DNA of 64,000 bases from an uncultured Bacteroides sp. (lineage in GTDB: Bacteria > Bacteroidota > Bacteroidia > Bacteroidales > Bacteroidaceae), in the NCBI RefSeq assembly GCF_963677715.1, contig NZ_OY782495.1, forward strand, positions 744,001 through 808,000, read 5' to 3'. The position numbers and the translations under genes are program-made. Shown here in pieces: positions 28,244 through 37,554 of this stretch. The notes under the pieces were generated by a model. It was not told where the DNA came from and did not search any database. It saw only the letters and a program-made list of their open reading frames with translations. Within the stretch, counting starts at the first letter, position 1; each line of letters starts with the position of its first letter.

Positions 28244-28274
28244 TTTGGTATTGAACGGGAATCTTATACCTTTG
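28244..28274 (+). promoter_or_regulatory. Promoter of the HTCS gene
   Basis: TTTG at 28244-28247, a 19-bp spacer, and TACCTTTG at 28267-28274, a good match to the Bacteroides housekeeping consensus. It implies transcription starting near 28281, so translation should begin at ATG 28284 or, better, 28299. Confidence 0.65.
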
Positions 28275-28298
28275 CCTCAACCAATGTATTACAGCTCT

Positions 28299-31200
28299 AT
28301 GCGAAGACACTTTATATTTATCCTGTTTTTATATTGTCTCTTTACAAACAATTTTCAGATCATGTCTCAAGAGTCATTTGCTTCTCGTTACAATATTAAT
28401 TACGTAACGATGAGCGATGGGTTACTTCATAATTTTATAGACGATTTATATAAAGACAGCTCGGGCTTTCTGTGGGTCTCAACCTCCGGAGGAGGCTTGT
28501 CACGATACGACGGATACGAATTTGTGCACTATAATACCGGAACGGTACGTACCAAACTAAAAAGTAATTTTATACGCAATTGCTGCGAAGATGCCTTCGG
28601 AAGATTATGGATTGTTTCGGAAGGTGGAACCGATATTCTTGATCTTTCTATGCTACAATTGGTGGTTCCGGCAGTTGTACCTCCACTAAACAGCCATTTA
28701 TTGAGTGATATTTTAAACAAACCGAGCGTACGTGTCATTAAAGATACCCAAAACAACATCTGGCTATGCAGTGAGAACTCTTTATATAAAATAACATTCG
28801 ATAAAAAGGGAAATATCAATCACATTTTCACACTCTCTTCCATACCTTTGGTTATACCATCCGTCGCTTTGCAAGATGTTGACGAAGACGGTAATATATG
28901 GATAGGTCTGGGCAATGAAGTGTGCAAACTTACTACAACCCAAAACAACAAATTAAAAGCAACACTCATCTCGCCCAGGCTTAGATTTGAACCTGGTACG
29001 TTCATCTCTTCTTTTAAATCAAAAGAAAACGAAGTTTGGATAGGTACGGACAGAGGTCTCTATAGGTATAATCAAAGCGAAGACCTACTGAAACGTTATT
29101 TGCATATAGCCGACAACAATCGTTCGCTGTCTCAAAATTACATTACCGATTTGGCTGTAACAACCGATAAGCAACTCATTGTAGCGACGTTAAAAGGAGC
29201 CAACATTTACAACCCAACCACGGATGATTTTGAGCACATAACTCAAGAGAGTATATCAACGGGAAGTAGGCTGAACAGTAATTTCCTTAATTGTTTGTTA
29301 ATCGACGGAGATATTATATGGTATGGCACCGAAACGGGAGGAATCAACAAAATGACTCCTCGAAGACTCTCCGTACGAAATTATATTTATCAGCGAGATG
29401 ATCCGTTCAGCCTTTCAAGGAATCCGGTTAATTCGGTGTACGAAGATTCCAAAGGAAACTTATGGGTAGGAACCGTAGAGGGAGGATTAAACAAAAAGGT
29501 TAAAGGCAAGAACAAGTTCGATCATTATACGGTAGAATCGGCCTCAAGACTGAGTCACAACACCGTTAGTGCAATAACCGAGGATAATCAAAACAGACTT
29601 TGGGTAGGCACATGGGGAGGTGGCATTAATTTGTTCGACCTTAACCACACTCAGCAACCGGTAATGCAATATATCGCTACGCAAAACCATCCAGAACTAC
29701 CCATCGACTTTATAGGTTCACTATGCTACGACCCTATAAATAAAGGCATGTGGATAGGTGCCAACCAGGGTCTTTTCTTTTATGATTTTGCCAACAAGCG
29801 TTTTATGTCTCCTTTAGCCAACAAAGTTAGTGACAATATACATGGATATGTCGGAGCTATTATTGACCAAAACGGACAATTATGGATGGGATGCATGGAA
29901 GGGCTTCTTATTATCGACTTGCACTCCTATAAAAACGGGCATTTTACTTATAAACATTTAACGCATAAATTAGACGAGCCAAACTCACATCTGCTTGAAA
30001 AAATCACTTGTTTTTATCTTACAAAAGATGGCACTCTTTGGCTTGGAAGTAATGGCTACGGAGTGTATAAACGCATCATAACAGGTAAGAAGTCGTACAA
30101 ATTCGTGGCATATACCACCGCCCAGGGATTGTGCAACAATAGCATTCGCGGCATCTTGGAAGATGGTAAAGGACGAATATGGATCAGTACCAACAACGGA
30201 CTATCATGTTATGATAAAACGGCCAATCAATTTACCAACTTTACAACGGATGACGGACTGGCCAGTAACCAATTCTACTGGAATGCCTATTATAAATCTC
30301 AGGACGGGTCTCTTTATTTCGGAGGATTGAACGGATTGGTCTCTATTAGTACAAACCGCCCGCAAACCAAAAAAACATCGACTAAAGTAACGCTGACCAA
30401 ACTAAAAATTGTAAACGAAGAAGTGCTACCGGGAAGCCGCTATATAGACAAAGATATTTCCATTTCCCGAACCATTCATCTGCACGAAAAAGACAAGTCT
30501 TTCTCATTAGAGTTTTCGGCTATGAATTTTGATCCGCAAACCACCGCCGTCTACAGCTATCGCTTGCTCGGATTTGATGATCACTGGGTGGAAGTTCCGG
30601 CCAACCGCCGTTTTGCCAGTTACACTAATCTGCAACCCGGAACCTATAAATTTCAGGTAAAATATGCAGTAGAGGGAAACGTTGCCGAAAGTCCTGTTAC
30701 GGAATTAGAAGTCGTTGTAGCTCCTTTCTTTTACAAAACCACCTGGTTCCTTTTTCTACTAATTCTATTTGTATTGGGCGGAGTGTATCAAATCTATAAA
30801 TGGCGCATCAAAACACTACAACACCAAAAACAATTGCTTCACCAAACAGTAGAGGAGCGCACCCACGAGCTGGAACAGCAGAAAGAAATATTAGAAAACC
30901 AAACCATAGCGCTATCCCGGCAAAACGACATGCTGACACAGCAGAATGAAAAGATAACCAAGCAAAAAACACAACTCATACGTATGTCGAAAAAAGTACA
31001 AGAGTTAACCATGGACAAGCTTGCTTTCTTCACTAACATCACACACGAATTCCGCACACCCATAACTCTCATCATAGGGCCCATAGAGCGGGCCATGAAG
31101 TTGAGTTCCAACCCTCAGGTAATAGAACAGCTTCACTTTGTAGAGAGAAATTCAAAATACCTGTTATCACTGGTCAACCAATTAATGGATTTCAGAAAGA

Positions 31201-32342
31201 TAGAATCGGGCAAGCTGGAAATTGTAAAATCAAAAGGAGATTTCTTGAAATTCATCGATTCACTCATCGTTCCGTTCGAAATTTTTGCCGGAGAGCGGGC
31301 AATAACAATCCGCAAATGCTACCGGATTAGTTCACCCGAGTTTCAGTACGACGAAGATGCTATGCATAAAGTGATTACCAATCTGCTCTCTAATGCCATA
31401 AAGTTCACCCCGAACGGAGGAACAGTAACACTGTATGCAACTTCCGTTATAAAGAAAGAAACAGGCAAAGAACAACTCTATGTATGCGTTAAAGACTCCG
31501 GCACGGGAATAACCGAAGAAGACCTAGAAAGAGTATTTAACCGCTTTTATCAGTCAAGAAACCATGTGAAATTCCCTGTTTACGGACAAAGCGGCACAGG
31601 CATTGGCTTGTATTTGTGCAAACGCATTGTTCAGCTGCACGGAGGTACTATCAAAGCACGCAATAATCGGCAAGGTGGATGCTCATTCAGAATGTTGTTG
31701 CCACTAATACGCAAAGAGGACAGTGCACATGAAACGCTCATAGAAAGCACCGATAATCAGGCAATGCCACCCTCTACAGAGAGACAAAAGTCTTGTCTGC
31801 AGGCCATACCCGGCAAACTAACAATGCTGGTGGTTGAAGATAACAAGGATATGCGGGGATATATACGCTCTATTTTAATGGATAATTACCATGTTGTAGA
31901 AGCGGAAAATGGTGCCGAAGCACTTTCCGTTTTGAAAGAATGCAATGTTGATTTCATCATCAGCGATTTGATGATGCCCGTCATGGATGGCATCGAATTA
32001 TCACATAAAGTAAAAGAAAACTTCACCATATCTCACATTCCTTTTCTGATGCTCACCGCCAAAACATCTAACGAAGCCCGCATAGAAAGCTTTCGCATCG
32101 GAGTAGACGAATATCTGCTAAAACCTTTCGATGAAGAGCTGCTATTGACACGAATAAAAAATATTCTGGAAAACAGGAAACGGTATCAGCGTCAATTTTC
32201 TTATAACATGGAAGTAAATGTATTACAGATAGACGAAGAATCCAATGATAAAAAGTTTCTGGATAAAATAATGGAGGTAATTAAAGAAAACTATAAAAAT
32301 TCGTACTATGAAGTGAGTGATTTGATAGAAGCGATGGAGTGA
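28299..32342 (+). CDS. Hybrid two-component system (HTCS) arabinan sensor/regulator, frameshifted near its C-terminus
   Basis: 1347 residues from ATG 28299 (MRRHFIFILFLYCLFTNNF, signal peptide). Order: Reg_prop beta-propeller repeats (to about 690; SSGFLWVSTSGGGLSRYDG, KGNLWVGTVEGGL), Y_Y_Y domain (YSYRLLGFDDHWVEV), membrane helix (about 810-835), coiled coil, HisKA with phospho-acceptor His in ITHEFRTPITL (about residue 916), HATPase (NLLSNAIKFTPNGG, GQSGTGIGLYLCKRIV), receiver with acceptor Asp in ISDLMMPVMDG (about 1223), then the start of an AraC domain. The frame stops at TGA 32340-32342 in the first AraC helix-turn-helix; the rest continues in the -1 frame to 32581. Gene order matches BT0366 of B. 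thetaiotaomicron. As written, the product lacks DNA binding. Confidence 0.9.
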   Translation: MRRHFIFILFLYCLFTNNFQIMSQESFASRYNINYVTMSDGLLHNFIDDLYKDSSGFLWVSTSGGGLSRYDGYEFVHYNTGTVRTKLKSNFIRNCCEDAFGRLWIVSEGGTDILDLSMLQLVVPAVVPPLNSHLLSDILNKPSVRVIKDTQNNIWLCSENSLYKITFDKKGNINHIFTLSSIPLVIPSVALQDVDEDGNIWIGLGNEVCKLTTTQNNKLKATLISPRLRFEPGTFISSFKSKENEVWIGTDRGLYRYNQSEDLLKRYLHIADNNRSLSQNYITDLAVTTDKQLIVATLKGANIYNPTTDDFEHITQESISTGSRLNSNFLNCLLIDGDIIWYGTETGGINKMTPRRLSVRNYIYQRDDPFSLSRNPVNSVYEDSKGNLWVGTVEGGLNKKVKGKNKFDHYTVESASRLSHNTVSAITEDNQNRLWVGTWGGGINLFDLNHTQQPVMQYIATQNHPELPIDFIGSLCYDPINKGMWIGANQGLFFYDFANKRFMSPLANKVSDNIHGYVGAIIDQNGQLWMGCMEGLLIIDLHSYKNGHFTYKHLTHKLDEPNSHLLEKITCFYLTKDGTLWLGSNGYGVYKRIITGKKSYKFVAYTTAQGLCNNSIRGILEDGKGRIWISTNNGLSCYDKTANQFTNFTTDDGLASNQFYWNAYYKSQDGSLYFGGLNGLVSISTNRPQTKKTSTKVTLTKLKIVNEEVLPGSRYIDKDISISRTIHLHEKDKSFSLEFSAMNFDPQTTAVYSYRLLGFDDHWVEVPANRRFASYTNLQPGTYKFQVKYAVEGNVAESPVTELEVVVAPFFYKTTWFLFLLILFVLGGVYQIYKWRIKTLQHQKQLLHQTVEERTHELEQQKEILENQTIALSRQNDMLTQQNEKITKQKTQLIRMSKKVQELTMDKLAFFTNITHEFRTPITLIIGPIERAMKLSSNPQVIEQLHFVERNSKYLLSLVNQLMDFRKIESGKLEIVKSKGDFLKFIDSLIVPFEIFAGERAITIRKCYRISSPEFQYDEDAMHKVITNLLSNAIKFTPNGGTVTLYATSVIKKETGKEQLYVCVKDSGTGITEEDLERVFNRFYQSRNHVKFPVYGQSGTGIGLYLCKRIVQLHGGTIKARNNRQGGCSFRMLLPLIRKEDSAHETLIESTDNQAMPPSTERQKSCLQAIPGKLTMLVVEDNKDMRGYIRSILMDNYHVVEAENGAEALSVLKECNVDFIISDLMMPVMDGIELSHKVKENFTISHIPFLMLTAKTSNEARIESFRIGVDEYLLKPFDEELLLTRIKNILENRKRYQRQFSYNMEVNVLQIDEESNDKKFLDKIMEVIKENYKNSYYEVSDLIEAME

Positions 32343-32581
32343 GTAAAAGCCTGCTCAACAAAAAAATGCAAAATCTCACCGGGCAATCCAGCGGACAGTT
32401 CATCCGTAATTACCGTCTCAACATTGCCCGCGAATTAATATTAAAAAACCGCGTTACAAAAAACATGAATATATCCGAAATTGCCTACGAAGTAGGATTC
32501 AACGACCCGAAATACTTCACCCGCTGTTTTACCAGACATTTTAATATCCCTCCCAGCAGTTTATTGGAAGATAGCCATTAA
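32339..32581 (+). pseudogene. Detached C-terminal AraC DNA-binding half of the HTCS
   Basis: The frame opens with GTG at 32339, overlapping the TGA of the upstream frame by 4 nt (GTGA), and encodes SKSLLNKKMQNLTGQ, FIRNYRLNIARELILKN and ISEIAYEVGFNDPKYFTRCF, the core and second helix-turn-helix of an AraC domain. Reading the upstream frame to ATG 32334-32336 and then slipping back one base gives E-A-M-G-V-S-K-S-L-L, the expected continuous HTCS sequence. So it is one gene with one base missing in GATGGAGTG (probably GGG to GG). Translation by reinitiation at the GTG is possible, but the fragment would lack the first AraC helices. Confidence 0.85.
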
Positions 32582-32702
32582 AGCATACAACAATTTTTGC
32601 TGACCTTTCTAACGCCAATATAGCCTATATAAAAGGCGAATTCACGGCTGTTTATTTATCCAAAACAAACAGAAAAATCAAAGAAAAAAAGTGCTCAAAA
32701 AA

Positions 32703-32721
32703 AAGTGTATAAAATACGCTT
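32703..32721. promoter_or_regulatory. Palindrome AAGTGT-N7-ACGCTT, candidate AraR operator
   Basis: AAGTGT at 32703-32708 and ACGCTT at 32716-32721, within a wider 23-bp inverted repeat (32701-32723) with one arm mismatch. The layout equals that of the two palindromes before the arabinose operon (46384-46402 and 46412-46430). It lies just upstream of the TCCAC boxes of the SusCD operon. Confidence 0.45.
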
Positions 32722-32724
32722 TTA

Positions 32725-32779
32725 TCCACCCCAAAAATTCATTTGTCCACTATTAAAACACATCCTCCACTTATATTTG
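32725..32779 (+). promoter_or_regulatory. HTCS-type operator boxes and -7 element of the arabinan SusCD operon
   Basis: TCCAC cores at 32725-32729, 32746-32750 and 32766-32770 (spacings 21 and 20 bp), then TATATTTG at 32772-32779, 47 bp before ATG 32827. There is no TTTG 19-21 bp upstream of the -7 element; the middle TCCAC box takes that position. Two boxes plus -7 have the same geometry as at 28151-28206. Confidence 0.6.
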
Positions 32780-32826
32780 CAACGTAAAGTTCACGTATTT
32801 TACTCTTAAACCCAAAAATCTGCATT

Positions 32827-34404
32827 ATGAAAACAAGAAAGTGGCCGTTATTCTTTACAGCGGCAATTGTATTTTTCTGCTTCTGTTCCTGCCAGGAATG
32901 GAATCAATGGGATGAACCTTCCGGCAATCAGGCAATACCGATACCTGAACCACCGGTCGATAACTCGGCTAAACTGGTGGCCAAATTCACTTTCGAAAAC
33001 AACTTAGTAAATTCACTGGACGCCACTTCACAAGGCGAGGCGCTGGCTCAGCCAAGCGGAACAAGACCCTCCTTTGAAGAAAACACAGAGCGAGGCGGAA
33101 CTGTTTTGCACCAATACTTTGGCTATAACGATGGCTCTTCAATTAGTTACACAAAGTTCGATAATCCTTTAAAAGGAATAGAAGACCTCTACGGAGCATC
33201 CGTTTCCTTGTGGGTAAAACGAACGGATGACAATGTTTGGGATGCCATCTGGTCGTTTTTTGACGAAGACACTTCGGACGGAGTAGACGGACGGGTATAT
33301 CTCACCCCGAATGCCTATCTAGGTTTTAACGCAACCGGTGGATTTTTTGATTGCAACTGGTCCGATAATGTAACAAATGCCATTGCCGTAAATGAATGGA
33401 ACATGGTAACAGTAACCATTGATGTTACAGGATTCAATATCTACGTAAACGGCAAGTTGCTTTACAACATTAATAATCAATTGGCCTGGAATGCAACAGA
33501 CGGACTTTCGGCAACAAAATTCGGTTACCAGAATGTTATCAACCTGATTAAATCATCGCCTTATTTTTATTTAGGTTATGGTTCATGGTGGGGATCGGCC
33601 GATCTATTGATGGATGATTTACTTATATATAAGGGAGCATTGACAGAAACAGAAGTTTCTGCCTTATACGATTCTTATTCGGGATTAGTAGCTTATTATA
33701 ATTTTGAGAGTAATTTAACCAACGTGGTTAATGAAACATCCGTAGGAGAAGCCATGAAGCAATCGGCTGGTACGCTTCCCGGTTTCGAAGAGAATGATGC
33801 TCGGGGAAGTACCGTGCTTCATCAGTACTTCGGATACAATGATGCTTCATCCATTAGTTATACAAAATTCGACAACCCATTAAAAGATAAAGATATTATC
33901 GGAGCAACAATCTCTCTATGGATAAACAGAATAGACGATAATGTTTGGGATGCTATCTGGTCATTTTTGGACGAAGACGACACGGACGGAGTGAACGGAC
34001 GGGTTTATCTGACGCCGAATGCTTATTTGGGTTTTAACGGAACCGGTGGATTTTTCGACTGCAACTGGCCGGACAATGTAACAAATGCAATAAGTGTGGG
34101 AGCATGGAATATGGTGACCGTAACGCTTGACATTAATGGCTTTGGCATCTATATAAACGGTACAAAGGTATATGATAAGACGACGCAACTCGCATGGAAT
34201 GGCGACGGCATTGCCCCTACCGATTTCGATTATTCGCATGTAATCAATATATTAAAATCGGCCTCCAATTTTTATTTGGGATATGGCTCTTGGTGGGGCT
34301 CGGCTAACCTGCTAATGGATGACTTGATGATTTATAATCACGCATTATCTGATAAAGAAATTTCAGAATTATACACCGCAAGTAAACCGGAGGTGAACCC
34401 CTAA
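32827..34404 (+). CDS. Lipoprotein with two LamG-like repeats, probable surface arabinan-binding protein
   Basis: 525 residues. Lipobox FCSC (about 18-21) predicts a lipoprotein. Two consecutive concanavalin-A/LamG-like domains (about 48-280 and 285-520) are strongly alike: both contain TVLHQYFGYND, SISYTKFDNPLK, GRVYLTPNAYLGFN, FYLGYGSWWGSA and LLMDDL.IY. This points to internal duplication. It lies first in the arabinan SusCD operon, 22 bp before SusC, where other PULs encode an extra surface glycan-binding protein (BT0365 position). No catalytic motif is evident, so binding is the best guess; an inactive or unknown enzyme cannot be excluded. Confidence 0.82.
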   Translation: MKTRKWPLFFTAAIVFFCFCSCQEWNQWDEPSGNQAIPIPEPPVDNSAKLVAKFTFENNLVNSLDATSQGEALAQPSGTRPSFEENTERGGTVLHQYFGYNDGSSISYTKFDNPLKGIEDLYGASVSLWVKRTDDNVWDAIWSFFDEDTSDGVDGRVYLTPNAYLGFNATGGFFDCNWSDNVTNAIAVNEWNMVTVTIDVTGFNIYVNGKLLYNINNQLAWNATDGLSATKFGYQNVINLIKSSPYFYLGYGSWWGSADLLMDDLLIYKGALTETEVSALYDSYSGLVAYYNFESNLTNVVNETSVGEAMKQSAGTLPGFEENDARGSTVLHQYFGYNDASSISYTKFDNPLKDKDIIGATISLWINRIDDNVWDAIWSFLDEDDTDGVNGRVYLTPNAYLGFNGTGGFFDCNWPDNVTNAISVGAWNMVTVTLDINGFGIYINGTKVYDKTTQLAWNGDGIAPTDFDYSHVINILKSASNFYLGYGSWWGSANLLMDDLMIYNHALSDKEISELYTASKPEVNP

Positions 34405-34426
34405 TACTTATAAAAAACATATTTTT

Positions 34427-37400
34427 ATGAAAGAACAACAGATAAATACTAAACATCCGGAAAATATTATCTTCCGGATACTCTTGGTAGCTTTGTTTAC
34501 CATGCTCTGTCAGTTAACCTATGCACAAAAAAAGGCCGTTTCCGGTTTGGTAAGAGATACTAAAGGAGAAGTTGTTATTGGAGCCAGCGTACTCGAAGAA
34601 GGGACAACAAACGGTACTATAACAGATTTAGACGGAAACTTTAAACTGAACGTTTCTCCCAAAGCTGTCTTAAAAATCAGCTACATTGGCTATAAAACAC
34701 AAGAAGTGCCCGTAAACGGAAAATCACTGTTCAATATTATATTAGCAGAAGATGCCGAAACATTGGAAGAAGTCGTAGTAGTAGGCTATGGCGCGCAGAA
34801 GAAAGAAAGTGTGGTGGGTGCCATATCGCAAGTTAGTTCCAAGGAATTGATGAGATCACCATCGGGCAACATATCGCAGGCTTTGGCAGGTAAAATGCCA
34901 GGGGTAATCACCTCTCAAACATCAGGAGCTCCCGGTAGCGATGATGCTAAAATATACATCCGCGGACAGGCTTCTTTTGCCGGAGACAATCAACCTCTCA
35001 TATTAGTAGATGGGGTAGAAAGAGCGTATTCACAGATATCTCCGGATGATATTGAAAGTATATCCACCTTAAAAGATGCCTCTGCAACTGCCGTATATGG
35101 CGTTCGGGGTGCCAATGGTGTTATGTTGATCACAACTAAACGAGGTAAGGATCAAAAGCCAACAGTCAGTCTCTCTGCAAACTTTCAGGTACAGTCTCCT
35201 ACTCGTCGAGATACTTATCTGAATTCCTATCAATCGGTAAGTTTACTGGAAGAGGCTTTGGCTAATGATGGATTACCATCACAATTCTCTCCGTCGGACC
35301 TCGAGATGTATAAAAAATCATCTGAAGGGCAACTCTCAGGCATTGATGCTATGCTCTACCCCAATGTAGACTGGTACGATTATGTGCTCCGTAAAAATGC
35401 TCCCGCACAGCGTTATAACATTAATGTGCAAGGCGGCACTAAACGTATGCGCTATTTTGTATCCGGAGAATATTACAATCAACAGGGGCTATTCAAGAAC
35501 TTTAGCACCGACCAATACGGCAACGCTTCTAATTCGAGTTATCGGAGATACGCTTTTCGTGCAAATTTAGATTTCTTGCTGACGAAAGACCTGACGGCTT
35601 CTCTAAACTTCGGCACACGCTTTGAAGAACGCCGGGGGCCAAACTCCAACGAATACAATGCCAATTATAGTGAAGTGTTTTATGAATTAAACCACACGCC
35701 TGGATGGTTATTCCCTGTAGCTTATGAGGTAGGCGAAGGTGAAGACAAACAAATACGTTATGGTGGAAACTCACAAAACCAAAACAACATTGTAGGTCGG
35801 TTAGCTAAAGCAGGCTTTTATCGTGCAACAAATACGATAAACGAAACAAACTTCATAGTCAACTACAAGATGGACTGGCTCACACAAGGTTTATCGGCCA
35901 AAGCAATGCTCTCGTTTGATTATGATTCTTATTACCGTCGACTTTTTACAGCTGACTTTGCAACCTACGAATTGCTGTCTTATGATAATGGCAATTACGA
36001 TTTTGCACAATACAATACCGATACAGAGTTGGCTTATGACGGAAACACTCAAACCACTACCATGAAACTCTACATGGAGTATGCGTTAAATTATGCCCGT
36101 AAATTCGGCAAACACGATGTGGGAGGGTTGCTACTCTATAACCAGAACGATTATCGCTATCAGGCCGATTTGGCACAACGTTATCAGGGATTGGTAGGTC
36201 GTGTTACGTATGGTTACGATGAGCGCTATCTGGCTGAAGTAAACTTTGGCTATAACGGATCGGAGAATTTCATTAAAGGCAAACGTTTCGGTTTCTTCCC
36301 TTCATTCTCCGTGGGTTGGAGAATCAGCAATGAAGAATTTATGAAAAGCACGCAAAAATGGCTGAACAACCTGAAAATACGCGCATCATACGGCGAAGTA
36401 GGTAATGATAAGTATTACATAAACGGGGTATTGCAACGCTTCCTCTACCAACCGGTATGGACTCAGTTGAACAATTCATATACTTTCGGTTCATCAAGCT
36501 CTACAGGAGGTATATACGAAAGTCAGTATCCTAACTACACGGTAACGTGGGAACGGGCCCGAAAATATAACTTAGGAATTGATGCCGGACTTTGGAATGG
36601 CTTACTGAGTGCTAACATTGATTTCTTTATGGAAAGGCGCAAAGACATTCTAACGCCATACCTCACCCGCCCACAATGGGTAGGAGTTAATATGGCTTCA
36701 GGAAATTTGGGAGAGACGAAAAATGCAGGATATGAAATTGAGCTAAAGCATAATTACCATATAGGCAAAGATTTTCAGTATAACGTGGGCCTTACCGTTT
36801 CGCACGCTAAAAACAAAATCCTCTCTGAAGACGAACCTGAGGCCAAGACCGATTATCGCAAACGCGAAGGGCATCCTATTAATCAATATTTCGGTCTGAT
36901 TTGCGACGGTTTTGTTACTTCTGCCGATCTGGCCAGTCCGGATTTTCCCGTATCGACCTTTGGTAATGTGCAAGTAGGAGATTTAAAGTATCGAGATATG
37001 AATAAAGACGGATTTATAGATGATCGTGATGAAACATCCATCGGCTATAGTGATATTCCCGAAAACACCTATGCACTTACTCTGGGTTGCGAATGGAAAG
37101 GAATTGGATTTAATGTAATGTTACAGGGCGTTGATCACGTATCCCGCTATTACGATGCCGAAGCAATGTATGCCTTCGTTAATGGTGGTAAAGTAAAAGA
37201 GCATCACCTGAAACGTTGGAATCCCGCTCTTAGCGAAGCTGAGAATCTCAAAAGCGCAACCTATCCTTTGCTGCATTATGATAATTATGGTAATCACAAC
37301 CAACGGCAAAATTCTTTTTTCTTGCAAAACGGAGCCTTTCTACGCGTTAAGAACATTGAGTTAAGCTATTCCATCCCCCAGCGAATTGTTAAGAAATGGA

Positions 37401-37546
37401 GTATGAACGACTTTCGCCTCTATATAAATGCCAGTAATCTGATTACCTGGGATCACTTAAACAATCTGACCGATCCCGAGAGTAACGGTTCTAACCGTTA
37501 TCCAATTATGAAGACTGTAAATTTTGGTGTTAACGTTAAATTCTAA
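34427..37546 (+). CDS. SusC-family TonB-dependent transporter, arabinan PUL pair 1
   Basis: 1039 residues: signal segment (about 1-33), carboxypeptidase-D regulatory-like domain (about 38-115, VRDTKGEVVIGASVLEEGT), canonical TonB box (LEEVVVVGYGAQKKES), plug (about 130-235, DGVERAYSQISPDDIESIST, YGVRGANGVMLITTKRG) and barrel to NVKF. It lacks an STN domain, consistent with HTCS rather than FecR control. It would import arabinan oligosaccharides with the SusD 8 bp downstream. Corresponds in position to BT0364. Confidence 0.95.
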   Translation: MKEQQINTKHPENIIFRILLVALFTMLCQLTYAQKKAVSGLVRDTKGEVVIGASVLEEGTTNGTITDLDGNFKLNVSPKAVLKISYIGYKTQEVPVNGKSLFNIILAEDAETLEEVVVVGYGAQKKESVVGAISQVSSKELMRSPSGNISQALAGKMPGVITSQTSGAPGSDDAKIYIRGQASFAGDNQPLILVDGVERAYSQISPDDIESISTLKDASATAVYGVRGANGVMLITTKRGKDQKPTVSLSANFQVQSPTRRDTYLNSYQSVSLLEEALANDGLPSQFSPSDLEMYKKSSEGQLSGIDAMLYPNVDWYDYVLRKNAPAQRYNINVQGGTKRMRYFVSGEYYNQQGLFKNFSTDQYGNASNSSYRRYAFRANLDFLLTKDLTASLNFGTRFEERRGPNSNEYNANYSEVFYELNHTPGWLFPVAYEVGEGEDKQIRYGGNSQNQNNIVGRLAKAGFYRATNTINETNFIVNYKMDWLTQGLSAKAMLSFDYDSYYRRLFTADFATYELLSYDNGNYDFAQYNTDTELAYDGNTQTTTMKLYMEYALNYARKFGKHDVGGLLLYNQNDYRYQADLAQRYQGLVGRVTYGYDERYLAEVNFGYNGSENFIKGKRFGFFPSFSVGWRISNEEFMKSTQKWLNNLKIRASYGEVGNDKYYINGVLQRFLYQPVWTQLNNSYTFGSSSSTGGIYESQYPNYTVTWERARKYNLGIDAGLWNGLLSANIDFFMERRKDILTPYLTRPQWVGVNMASGNLGETKNAGYEIELKHNYHIGKDFQYNVGLTVSHAKNKILSEDEPEAKTDYRKREGHPINQYFGLICDGFVTSADLASPDFPVSTFGNVQVGDLKYRDMNKDGFIDDRDETSIGYSDIPENTYALTLGCEWKGIGFNVMLQGVDHVSRYYDAEAMYAFVNGGKVKEHHLKRWNPALSEAENLKSATYPLLHYDNYGNHNQRQNSFFLQNGAFLRVKNIELSYSIPQRIVKKWSMNDFRLYINASNLITWDHLNNLTDPESNGSNRYPIMKTVNFGVNVKF

Positions 37547-37554
37547 CAGATAAT

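Noticed and set aside
32331-32345. Programmed -1 frameshifting as explanation for the split HTCS
   Set aside because: No X-XXY-YYZ slippery heptamer is present at the junction and HTCS proteins are not known to use frameshifting. A missing base is simpler.
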